In this document: positions 54,728 through 62,301 of the stretch, in pieces | How positions within the stretch are numbered: position 1 is the stretch's first letter | How the letters are laid out: every line of letters starts with the position of its first letter | DNA from: Arthrobacter yangruifuii | Lineage (GTDB): Bacteria; Actinomycetota; Actinomycetes; Actinomycetales; Micrococcaceae | DNA: 64,000 bases | Assembly (NCBI RefSeq): GCF_009192775.1 | Contig: NZ_VTFX01000001.1 | Span: forward strand, 248,001 to 312,000 | Direction: 5' to 3' | The notes under the pieces: generated by a model | Databases searched by the model: none | What the model saw: the letters and a program-made list of their open reading frames with translations, nothing else | Told to the model about the DNA's origin: nothing | Program-made: the position numbers and the translations under genes

Positions 54728-55567
54728 TTAGGCCTGACGATGTGCGGCATCAGGGTCCTCGGGCGCGTCCCGCCGGCGCTCTGCCAGCAGTTCCTTGGTC
54801 CGCAGCAGGCGAAGGGCCGTCACCAGTACCAGTCCGCCGAGAATGTTGAACAGCAGCGTGTAGCCGAACCAGCCCAGCCATTGGAGGTAGGTGATCCCTG
54901 CGCCGGAGTGGATGGCCCCGAAGATCAGCAGGGAGTCCAGAATGGAGTGGAACAGCTGCAGGCCGGCCAAGAGGAAGCCGCCGATGACGGTGGCCACGAT
55001 CTTGGCGGGGTCCGATGAAGTTCCTTGCTGCATGCGGCTCATCAGGGTGATCGTGCTGCCGCCCAGCACCGCCAGGGCGACGGTCTGGAGCGAGAAGGGG
55101 GCCTCCGTGAAGTGCCGTGCCGATTCCTCCACGGTTGACGCCCACTGGGGAAAGGCCTGCATGACGATCCACATAAAGATCCAGCCGCCGGCCAGGTTGG
55201 CCACCAGCGTGCCGCCCCAGAGCTTGCCCAGCTGCTTGACGCTGCCTTCCTTCGCTGCCACCGCGGCAATCGGCATCAGGAAGTTTTCGGTGAACAGCTC
55301 GCTGTGTGCCAGGAACAATGCGATGAGCCCCACGCTGAAGGCGATGCCGGCCACGAGGTGGTTACCGGTTTCATGCATCACCGCGAGATAGGCCATGACC
55401 CCCAGGCCCACTTCCATACCGCCGAAAACGCCGGTCACCACAATGGTGCGGAACGTACGGTGCAGCCGTTCGGCGCCCTCCGCCACCGTGTTTTCGAAGG
55501 ATTCATGCAGCTCATCCTCTACGGGAGCCTCGGTTTCTCCGACTTCCCTGCGGCGTTCCTCGCTCAT
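54728..55567 (-). CDS. Formate/nitrite transporter family channel
   Basis: The protein has 279 residues. Six or more hydrophobic segments carry the family signatures HSELFTENFLMPIAAVA and WGGTLVANLAGGWIFMWIV, and the C-terminal half repeats the pattern with FHSILDSLLIFGAIHSG. FNT proteins form pentameric channels for formate, nitrite or related small anions. The ATG at 55567 is preceded by GGAAGG. The frame is open further upstream, but that sequence is not membrane-like. It is not beside formate or nitrite enzymes. Confidence 0.9.
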   Translation of the reverse strand: MSEERRREVGETEAPVEDELHESFENTVAEGAERLHRTFRTIVVTGVFGGMEVGLGVMAYLAVMHETGNHLVAGIAFSVGLIALFLAHSELFTENFLMPIAAVAAKEGSVKQLGKLWGGTLVANLAGGWIFMWIVMQAFPQWASTVEESARHFTEAPFSLQTVALAVLGGSTITLMSRMQQGTSSDPAKIVATVIGGFLLAGLQLFHSILDSLLIFGAIHSGAGITYLQWLGWFGYTLLFNILGGLVLVTALRLLRTKELLAERRRDAPEDPDAAHRQA

Positions 55568-55744
55568 GGTGTCCTTCCGGTGTGTGCGTACCCTGAGACC
55601 ATAAGCGTACTGACTAATAGTTGTGCCTGCCGCACAGGTAAGGCACAGTTTCGAACAGGTCCGGTCCATGCCGGACATGTTCACCTGTGGTTTAGGCTCG
55701 AGGTCCGAGCCGGTTGAAGGGCCCAGAGTCAAAGGAAAGCACCC

Positions 55745-56494
55745 ATGGCAGACGCGCCGTCCCCGTCCCCAGCGGGCAGCCTCCCGCGGCTGGCCCACCC
55801 TGACGGCAGTTCCATCCGGGCCCTCGTGGTGGATGACGAGGCAAACCTGGCGGAACTGGTCAGCATGGGCCTGCGCATGATGGGGTGGAACGTTCACACG
55901 GCTGCGGACGGGCAGCAAGCCATAGCCGACGCCCGCGAGTTCCGCCCGGATGTCCTGGTGCTGGATGTCATGATGCCTGGGGTGGACGGGCTGGAGGCAC
56001 TGAATAAGATCCGTGCCTTTTCTCCCCGGGTTCCTGCCCTGTTCCTGACCGCTAGGGATGCCGTGGAGGACCGGATTTCCGGCCTGGCCGCGGGCGGGGA
56101 TGACTATGTCACCAAGCCGTTCAGCATGGAGGAACTCATGCTCCGCCTGCATCGTCTGGTGCAGCGCTCGGGGGCGGCGGCGTCGGCCTCCGCTGAACTG
56201 GTGGTCGGAGACCTGGTGATGAACAGGGAAACCCGGGAAGTCTCCAGGAACGGTGAGGACATTTCCTTGACCAACACGCAGTGGGAGCTGCTGCGCTACC
56301 TCATGGAGAACCCGAAGCGGGTCCTGAGCAAGGCGCAGATCCTGGCCAACGTCTGGAACTATGATTTCGGCGGCCAGGCGAACATCGTGGAACTGTACAT
56401 CTCGTATCTGCGCAAGAAGATCGACGCCGGCCGCCCGCCCATGATCCACACCGTCCGCGGCGTGGGATACGTTCTCAAACCGGCGGCCGCGTGA
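55745..56494 (+). CDS. OmpR-family response regulator
   Basis: This 249-residue protein starts with a ~21-residue Pro/Ser-rich leader. The receiver domain has ALVVDDEANLAELVSMG, Asp74 in VLVLDVMMPGVDGLEAL and the KPFSMEELMLRLHRL lysine. The winged-helix domain has TREVSRNGEDISLTNTQWEL and ISYLRKKIDAGRPPMIHTVR. AAAGGAAAG lies upstream of the ATG. It overlaps the kinase gene by four bases. It is an MprA/TcrA-like regulator with unknown targets. Confidence 0.94.
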   Translation: MADAPSPSPAGSLPRLAHPDGSSIRALVVDDEANLAELVSMGLRMMGWNVHTAADGQQAIADAREFRPDVLVLDVMMPGVDGLEALNKIRAFSPRVPALFLTARDAVEDRISGLAAGGDDYVTKPFSMEELMLRLHRLVQRSGAAASASAELVVGDLVMNRETREVSRNGEDISLTNTQWELLRYLMENPKRVLSKAQILANVWNYDFGGQANIVELYISYLRKKIDAGRPPMIHTVRGVGYVLKPAAA

Positions 56495-58038
56495 GCACGT
56501 CCGGGCTCCCGGCAGCCCGACAGCGCCCCGGCTTCCGCAGCCACCCCTTGCGCACGAAGCTGATTGTGGCCACCCTCGCCCTCCTGACGGCTATCTGTGC
56601 CGCGATCGGGGTGTTCGGCCATGTGGCCATGAACCAGTACCTCACCGGCGTGCTCGACGCCAGCCTGGAACGTTCTGCGGACCGGGCCGGGTTCCGCGGG
56701 GGAGCGGCCCCGCGGGATAGTTCCGTACCGGCGCAGGACGGCGGATCAGGGAACCCCGGAACCTCGCTTCCCCGGGAGGGCCAGAACCTGGTGGGCCTGC
56801 GTCCCGGTTCCCTGAATGCCGTTTTCATCGACGGCGAGCCCAGCCGGTCCACCCTTGTGCTCGACGACGGTGTGGCCCGGCAGCTGGAAGAGAATGACCT
56901 GACGCTGCTGGCGGGTGTGGACCCGGATCGCGGTCCGCAGGACCTGGCCCTGTCCATTGGCAGTTACCGGGTGGATGCGTTCCCCGCGCCGCCGGGAACC
57001 GAGGATGGTAATGCGGTGCGGGTGGGCGGGCTTGCTACGGACCAGCGCGACAGTACCCTGGCCTCGCTGGATCTCACCATGGCGGTGCTGTCCCTGGCAG
57101 GACTCCTGGTCACCGGCGTTGCCGGCACCGTGATCATCCGCCGCTCGCTGCGCCCGCTGGACCAGCTTGCCGCGGTGGCCACCTCGGTATCGAAGCTTCC
57201 CCTGGCTTCCGGAGAGGTGCAGGTTCCGGACCGGGTACCGCCTGCGGCTGCGCAGCCGGGGTCCGAGGTGGGCACTGTGGGCCTGGCCCTGAACGGCATG
57301 ATCGACCACATCACCAATGCCCTGCGAGCCCGCCAGGCCAGCGAGACGAAGGTGCGGCAGTTCGTGGCGGATGCCAGTCATGAACTGCGCACTCCGCTGA
57401 CCTCCATCCGCGGGTACACCGAGCTGGTCCTGCTCAGCGAGCGCGTCAGCCCTTCGGGGCGGTCCGCCCTCGAACGGGTGGACAACGAGGCCAAACGGTT
57501 GTCGGCACTGGTGGAAAACCTGCTGCTGCTGGCCAGGCTGGACGAGGGCCGGCGCGGGAAACTCTCCGATGTGGACCTCACCGAGCTGGTGGTGGAAGCC
57601 ACCAGGGACGCGCAGGTGTCGGCACCGGAGGACCACTGGATCCTGACCCTTCCGGACGAGCCCGTGGTGGTTGCCGCGGTTGAGTCCGAGCTGCGGCAGG
57701 TGCTGACCAACCTGCTCTCCAACGCACACAAGCACACGGCTCCCGGGGCGCGCGTGGAAGTCGGCCTGAGGACTGCCGGCGGAGAAGCCGTAGTCACCGT
57801 CACAGACAACGGTCAAGGCATCGCCCCGGAGTTCATGAACGCGCTGTTTGCCCGTTTCAGCAAGGCGGATTCCGCCCGCTCCGGAACCACCAGCGGGTCA
57901 CCCAGCAGCGGCCTCGGCCTGGCCATAGTGCAGGCCCTGGTTGCCGCCAACGGGGGCACCATCGACGTCCGGAGCGAGCCCGGATGGACGCGGTTTACCG
58001 TCGCCTTTCCACTTCCCGGCATGGACACCTCCGGGTAG
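56491..58038 (+). CDS. HAMP-domain sensor histidine kinase
   Basis: This 515-residue protein has TM1 (LIVATLALLTAICAAIGVFG), a ~150-residue extracellular sensor region, and TM2 (LTMAVLSLAGLLVTGVAGTV). A HAMP-like segment beginning IIRRSLRPLDQLAAVATSVS follows. The phosphotransfer box is FVADASHELRTPLTSIRGY with His297. The ATPase part has LRQVLTNLLSNAHKHT, VTDNGQGIAPEF, FARFSKADSARS and SSGLGLAIVQALVAANGG. It pairs with the overlapping response regulator. The stimulus is unknown. Confidence 0.94.
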   Translation: MSTSGLPAARQRPGFRSHPLRTKLIVATLALLTAICAAIGVFGHVAMNQYLTGVLDASLERSADRAGFRGGAAPRDSSVPAQDGGSGNPGTSLPREGQNLVGLRPGSLNAVFIDGEPSRSTLVLDDGVARQLEENDLTLLAGVDPDRGPQDLALSIGSYRVDAFPAPPGTEDGNAVRVGGLATDQRDSTLASLDLTMAVLSLAGLLVTGVAGTVIIRRSLRPLDQLAAVATSVSKLPLASGEVQVPDRVPPAAAQPGSEVGTVGLALNGMIDHITNALRARQASETKVRQFVADASHELRTPLTSIRGYTELVLLSERVSPSGRSALERVDNEAKRLSALVENLLLLARLDEGRRGKLSDVDLTELVVEATRDAQVSAPEDHWILTLPDEPVVVAAVESELRQVLTNLLSNAHKHTAPGARVEVGLRTAGGEAVVTVTDNGQGIAPEFMNALFARFSKADSARSGTTSGSPSSGLGLAIVQALVAANGGTIDVRSEPGWTRFTVAFPLPGMDTSG

Positions 58039-58045
58039 CCTGCGG

Positions 58046-58573
58046 CTAGCTCGGGGTGATCCAGTACCGGCGTGTGCCGTCCCGGGTGTCCTCGTAGACG
58101 CCGCCGTTTTTCTCGATAACGGCCCGGGACCCGGTGTTGGTTTCGGCGCAGGTGATCAGCAGTGCACTGATGCCCAGGTCGTAGGCGGCCGGGAGGGCAT
58201 CATGCAGGGCGCGGGATGCATGTCCCTGCCGCCGAGCCGAGGGCCGCACGCTGTAGCCGATGTGGCCTCCCTGCTCGAAAAGGAAGTCATTCAAGGTGTG
58301 CCGGATGGCCAGGGACCCGAGGAATTCATCATTCTCCACCAACCAGAGGTAGGTGCAGGGGACATAACCCTCCGGTCGGGGTGTTTCCGCCAGCCGTTCC
58401 GCAAGCAGCCCCTCCACGAATGCGGAAAAATCATCGGAAATTTCGGTGCGGACGCGCTCGAGCGGGTTTTCTCCGTACACGCCGGACCCGTCCATGGACT
58501 CTCCATTGAACTCTTCCGCGGCAGCAAGCCAGCTTTCGCGGAAACGGGCATCGGGGCTCATCAGGGTTGCCAT
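58046..58573 (-). CDS. GNAT-family N-acetyltransferase
   Basis: This 175-residue protein has an acetyl-CoA-binding loop in GYSVRPSARRQGHASRALHD and DLGISALLITCAETNTGSRA, then VIEKNGGVYEDTRDGTRRYW. It is in the RimJ-like / YwqK-type group with substrate unknown. The ATG is near 58573. It is convergent with the histidine kinase, separated by seven bases. Confidence 0.88.
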   Translation of the reverse strand: MATLMSPDARFRESWLAAAEEFNGESMDGSGVYGENPLERVRTEISDDFSAFVEGLLAERLAETPRPEGYVPCTYLWLVENDEFLGSLAIRHTLNDFLFEQGGHIGYSVRPSARRQGHASRALHDALPAAYDLGISALLITCAETNTGSRAVIEKNGGVYEDTRDGTRRYWITPS

Positions 58574-58701
58574 CGGGATATCGTATGCCCGCTGAACTGC
58601 AGGGCCGTTTATTTAGCGGCGATGGGCGGCGTTTGCCGGTGGGCACCGCTTATGGCCGGAAGGGCTCCCACAGGGGAACGGGCGTCCGTATCCTGACAAG
58701 A

Positions 58702-59514
58702 ATGGACCCGGTTCGCATCAGCTTCTGGATATTTGTTGCCACGTCCGCCGGCACCTGGCTGCTTTCCCTCGCCACACGGGAGTACTCCTGGACGGACCGC
58801 ATCTGGTCCCTCGCCCCGCTGGCCTACCTGTGGGTGTTCGCCGCGGCCTCCGGCGGGGATCCACGCGTAGTCCTGATGGCCGTACTGGTGACCCTCTGGG
58901 GCGCCCGGCTCACCTTCAACTTCGCCCGCAAGGGTGGATACGCGCCCGGGGGAGAGGATTACCGGTGGGGCATCCTGCAGTCCCGGCTGCGGCCCTGGCA
59001 GTTCCAGGTATTCAACCTGGCTTTCATCAGCATCTACCAGAACGCCATCATCTGGTTCATGACCCTTCCCGTGGTCACCGTGTTCCGCAATCCCGGCCCG
59101 CTGACCTTCTGGGACTGGGTATTGGCGGCGGCATTCCTCGCCGCACTGGCGGGGGAGACCCTCGCCGACCAGCAGCAGTGGAACTTCCAGCAGTGGAAAA
59201 AGTCCCAGCGTGCCGCCGGGCACACCCCGGATCCGGGGTTCCTCCAGACCGGCCTGTTCCGCTTTTCACGCCACCCCAACTTCTTCTTTGAACAGGCCCA
59301 GTGGTGGGTGTTCTATGGTTTCGCCATTGCGGCCACGGGTTCCTGGCTGCATTGGACGGTTCTGGGGGCAGTGCTGCTGACTCTCCTTTTTGCCGGTTCC
59401 ACGGCCTTCACCGAAAGTATTTCCCGCAGCCGGTATCCGGCATATGCCGGCTACCAGAAGCGGACCTCGGCGGTAATCCCCCTGCCGCCGCGGTTCCGGG
59501 CGGAGGTGCAGTGA
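58702..59514 (+). CDS. DUF1295/steroid-5-alpha-reductase-like membrane protein
   Basis: The protein has 270 residues from ATG 58702. TATCCT lies seven bases upstream and there is no Shine-Dalgarno, so it may be leaderless. There are about seven hydrophobic segments; the C-terminal signature is LFRFSRHPNFFFEQAQWWVF and TAFTESISRSRYPAYAGYQK, common to the 5-alpha-reductase/ICMT superfamily that binds NADPH or AdoMet. EDYRWGILQSRLRPWQFQVF is also typical of DUF1295. The substrate is unknown. The in-frame ATG at 58567 would add a hydrophilic tail with no homology-like features. Confidence 0.88.
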   Translation: MDPVRISFWIFVATSAGTWLLSLATREYSWTDRIWSLAPLAYLWVFAAASGGDPRVVLMAVLVTLWGARLTFNFARKGGYAPGGEDYRWGILQSRLRPWQFQVFNLAFISIYQNAIIWFMTLPVVTVFRNPGPLTFWDWVLAAAFLAALAGETLADQQQWNFQQWKKSQRAAGHTPDPGFLQTGLFRFSRHPNFFFEQAQWWVFYGFAIAATGSWLHWTVLGAVLLTLLFAGSTAFTESISRSRYPAYAGYQKRTSAVIPLPPRFRAEVQ

Positions 59515-59749
59515 CCTGCCGGCCGCCGAATCTCGTCCATCACATTTACGTCATCCGGCCGCTGACGATTTCTTCTACACCTGTTGAATAGGGCAGGATA
59601 AAGGAACCGCCCGTTTAGCGCTACGTGAACAGCGATAGCCAGCTATCGGGCCATGAATATCAAAAAAGCCTGCGGCGTCCCCCAGCGCCGCGGCATCTGA
59701 GGGCTCTGCTTTGGCAGGGCCCTTAGGTGTATCTGCGAAGATTAATCCC

Positions 59750-60379
59750 ATGCCTGCACCGGAAGATTCCAAGCCCCTCCGGCGTCCCTCACCGGATGAA
59801 CCCCGGATAGCCCGTACCCGGGAAGCACTTGAGGCTGGCCTGTGGGAGTTGCTTCGTGAGCTGGAGCTGGCAGACATCAGCGTGTCGGCGCTCTGCCGGA
59901 AGGCCGGGGTGCACCGCACCACGTTCTACGGTCATTACCGGAACATTTTCGATTTTGCCGCGTTCGTTTACGCGGGCCTGGTGGACCGGCTGGGGACCAT
60001 AGACCTGGACCAGCGGGGTACCGGGCGGACCATTGCGGAAATCGGCGAGCTCTACGTCCAATCCATTCGTGACATCCTGCAGCACACCAAGAGGGAGCAG
60101 CGGGTATACCGGGCCCTGTTCCACACCGGGACATTCCACAGTGTCCTCGCCGAGGACCTGCGCGCACGCATCCTTCTGGCACTGCACGTGTGGGCTGCGC
60201 ACGGTGTACTGCCCGCACTCAACCTGGAGGTCACCGCAGGGTATTTGGGCGGCGCCTACTCCTCCTGGTTCGAGCAGTGGGTGGCCGGCGACGACGACGA
60301 CGCCGAGGCCTGGCTGGGATCGCTGCGGAACCTGCTGCCCGCCTGGTGGCCGCGCGACGGCTTCCCTCCGGCGCCGTAG
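59750..60379 (+). CDS. TetR/AcrR-family transcriptional regulator
   Basis: This 209-residue protein has an N-terminal helix-turn-helix ADISVSALCRKAGVHRTTFY, followed by GHYRNIFDFAAFVYAGLVD. The C-terminal ligand domain is helical and has FEQWVAGDDDDAEAWLG near the end. It is not obviously divergent from any target; the downstream lactate monooxygenase gene is convergent and the upstream gene codirectional. The ATG at 59750 was chosen; GTG 59711 would extend it by 13 residues without motif. Its ligand and target are unknown. Confidence 0.9.
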   Translation: MPAPEDSKPLRRPSPDEPRIARTREALEAGLWELLRELELADISVSALCRKAGVHRTTFYGHYRNIFDFAAFVYAGLVDRLGTIDLDQRGTGRTIAEIGELYVQSIRDILQHTKREQRVYRALFHTGTFHSVLAEDLRARILLALHVWAAHGVLPALNLEVTAGYLGGAYSSWFEQWVAGDDDDAEAWLGSLRNLLPAWWPRDGFPPAP

Positions 60380-60393
60380 CCCGGCCGGGGTTC

Positions 60394-61551
60394 CTAGAGC
60401 CGGTGCAGGCTGCCGCGCAGGGAGTCCAGGTCCGGATAACCGTTGACGGCCATGGTCAGGTCCGCTTCGGCAAGCAGACTGCGCATGACATGGGTGATTC
60501 CGGCCTGCCCGCCGGCGGCCAGGCCGTAGACGTAGGGCCGGCCGATGCCCACCGCCGTCGCGCCCAGTGCCAGCGCCCGCAGCGCATCCACGCCGGACCG
60601 CACACCGGAATCGAAAAGCACCGGGGCGCCGTCGGCCGCCTCGACGACACCGGGCAGGCAGTCGATCGCCGGAATGCCGCCGTTCGCCTGCCGGCCGCCG
60701 TGGTTGGAGCAGTAGATGCCGTCCATGCCGCCGTCGAGGGCCCGCCGGGTGTCCTCCGGCGAGCAGATGCCCTTGAGGATGATCGGCAGCGAGGTCAGGG
60801 ACCGGAACCAGGCCAGGTCCTCCCACGTCATAGTGGGGTTGCCGAACAGTGAGGCCCAGAGCATCACCGCAGCAGCAGGATCGTCGGAACCCTGTTCCGC
60901 CAGCAGCTTCCGGAACCGGTCATCGGTTCCGTAGTTGGCCAGGCACTGCCCGGAGAGCATCGGCAGGTACGCGGCGCTCAGGTCCCGCGGCCGCCAGCCG
61001 TTGACCCAGGTGTCCAGGGTAATGACGATGCCGGAGTAGCCGGCGGCCTCGGCGCGGTGGACCAGGCTTTCCGCGAGTTCACGGTCAGCCGGCGGGTACA
61101 GCTGGAAGAACCCCGGGGTGTCCCCGGCGGCGGCGCGGACCTGTTCCAGCGGAGCCTGCGACAGGGTTGAGGCCACCATGGGTATGCCCAGTTCCGCCGA
61201 CGACGCCGCGGTGGCCAGATCGCCGTCCTCCGCCACCGCGCCCAGCACCCCCACGGGCGCAAAGAACAGCGGCGTCGGCAGCTTATGCCCCAGGAACTCG
61301 ATGCCCAGGCTGCGCTGCGCCGCCCCGACCAGCATCCGCGGCATGATGCCCAGCCGCTCGAAGGCGGCCACGTTGGCGCGCTGGGTGTGCTCGTTCCCGG
61401 CCCCGCCGGCGACATAGCCGAGGATCCGGGGATCCATCCGGCCTGCGGCAACTTCCTCCATGGCTGCATAGCCCATGGGCAGATCCGGCAGCACTCCCCG
61501 TGCGCCGTTCATGTAGATGCCGAGCTGATAGTCGCCGAAGTTGCCGCTCAC
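60394..61551 (-). CDS. Lactate 2-monooxygenase (FMN-dependent)
   Basis: This protein of about 385 residues matches the mycobacterial lactate 2-monooxygenase pattern: SYVAGG-like GYVAGGAGNEHTQRANVAAF, MPRMLVGAAQRSL, VITLDTWVNGWRPRDLSAAY, and the catalytic His in IYCSNHGGRQANGG. The final part has VLFDSGVRSGVDALRALALG and AEADLTMAVNGYPDLDSL. It oxidises L-lactate to acetate, CO2 and water, using FMN. The start is GTG 61551 with GGGGACAATC before it; the longer frame to 61794 adds Arg/Gly-rich sequence. Confidence 0.93.
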   Translation of the reverse strand: MSGNFGDYQLGIYMNGARGVLPDLPMGYAAMEEVAAGRMDPRILGYVAGGAGNEHTQRANVAAFERLGIMPRMLVGAAQRSLGIEFLGHKLPTPLFFAPVGVLGAVAEDGDLATAASSAELGIPMVASTLSQAPLEQVRAAAGDTPGFFQLYPPADRELAESLVHRAEAAGYSGIVITLDTWVNGWRPRDLSAAYLPMLSGQCLANYGTDDRFRKLLAEQGSDDPAAAVMLWASLFGNPTMTWEDLAWFRSLTSLPIILKGICSPEDTRRALDGGMDGIYCSNHGGRQANGGIPAIDCLPGVVEAADGAPVLFDSGVRSGVDALRALALGATAVGIGRPYVYGLAAGGQAGITHVMRSLLAEADLTMAVNGYPDLDSLRGSLHRL

Positions 61552-61603
61552 GATTGTCCCCGTTTCCGTTCCGGCGCCGTCGCCGGAATGCCTGTGCGAA
61601 AGG

Positions 61604-62251
61604 CTACTCCAGGGTGCCCTGTTCCTCGGTGCGACCCGCTGAGCCGGCAAACCGGTCCAGCCGCTGTTCGAGCCCGGACCGGACCTGCGGCCATTCCTCC
61701 GCAAGGACGGAGTACACCGCCGTGTCCCGCCAGCTGCCGTCCGCGCGGCGCCTGTCCCGGCGGCGGATGCCCTCGAAAACCCCGCCCATTCCACTGATCG
61801 CGGCGCGGGAACGCTCGTTGCGGGAGTCCGCCTGGATGGTGATACGGCCGCAGCCGGCGGCGAAGGCGTGCCCCAGCAGCAGCAGCTTCGTTTCTACGTT
61901 TACGGCCGTGCCCCAGACGGAAGGGGCATAGGCCGTCCATCCCAGCTGGGCGGACTCGGTGCGCAGGTCCAGGTCAGCGAGGCTGCTGGTCCCCACCACG
62001 AAACCGGCCCCGGAGCCTGTGAGCAGCCGGACCGCAAAGGGCAGCTCGTTCCACCGGTAGAACGTGCGCGCCCACTCGGTGAACCCGCGCAGGTCCTCGC
62101 GGAGCCCTGCCGGGCCGCCGCCGTAGCCGCCGGCAAATACCTCGGGCACCGCGATGGCCCGGTGCAGGGCCGGCAGCAGGTCCGCTGTGAGCGGTTCCAG
62201 CCGGACAAACCGTCCGGTCAGGACGGCGGGAAGGGGCCGTACGGCAGTCAT
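61604..62251 (-). CDS. GNAT-family N-acetyltransferase (RimJ/RimL-like)
   Basis: This 215-residue protein starts with RFVRLEPLTADLLPALHRAI, and has SSLADLDLRTESAQLGWTAY, PSVWGTAVNVETKLLLLGHA and RITIQADSRNERSRAAISGM, the standard GNAT fold of the RimJ/RimL (PF13302-like) group. It acetylates an amine, possibly a peptide or antibiotic. It lies 52 bases upstream of the lactate monooxygenase gene, same direction. The last ~25 residues form a charged tail. Confidence 0.87.
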   Translation of the reverse strand: MTAVRPLPAVLTGRFVRLEPLTADLLPALHRAIAVPEVFAGGYGGGPAGLREDLRGFTEWARTFYRWNELPFAVRLLTGSGAGFVVGTSSLADLDLRTESAQLGWTAYAPSVWGTAVNVETKLLLLGHAFAAGCGRITIQADSRNERSRAAISGMGGVFEGIRRRDRRRADGSWRDTAVYSVLAEEWPQVRSGLEQRLDRFAGSAGRTEEQGTLE

Positions 62252-62301
62252 GGCGCCAGTGTTGCAGATCGCGGGCCGTCCATCCCGCCTGCGGCACTTC
62301 G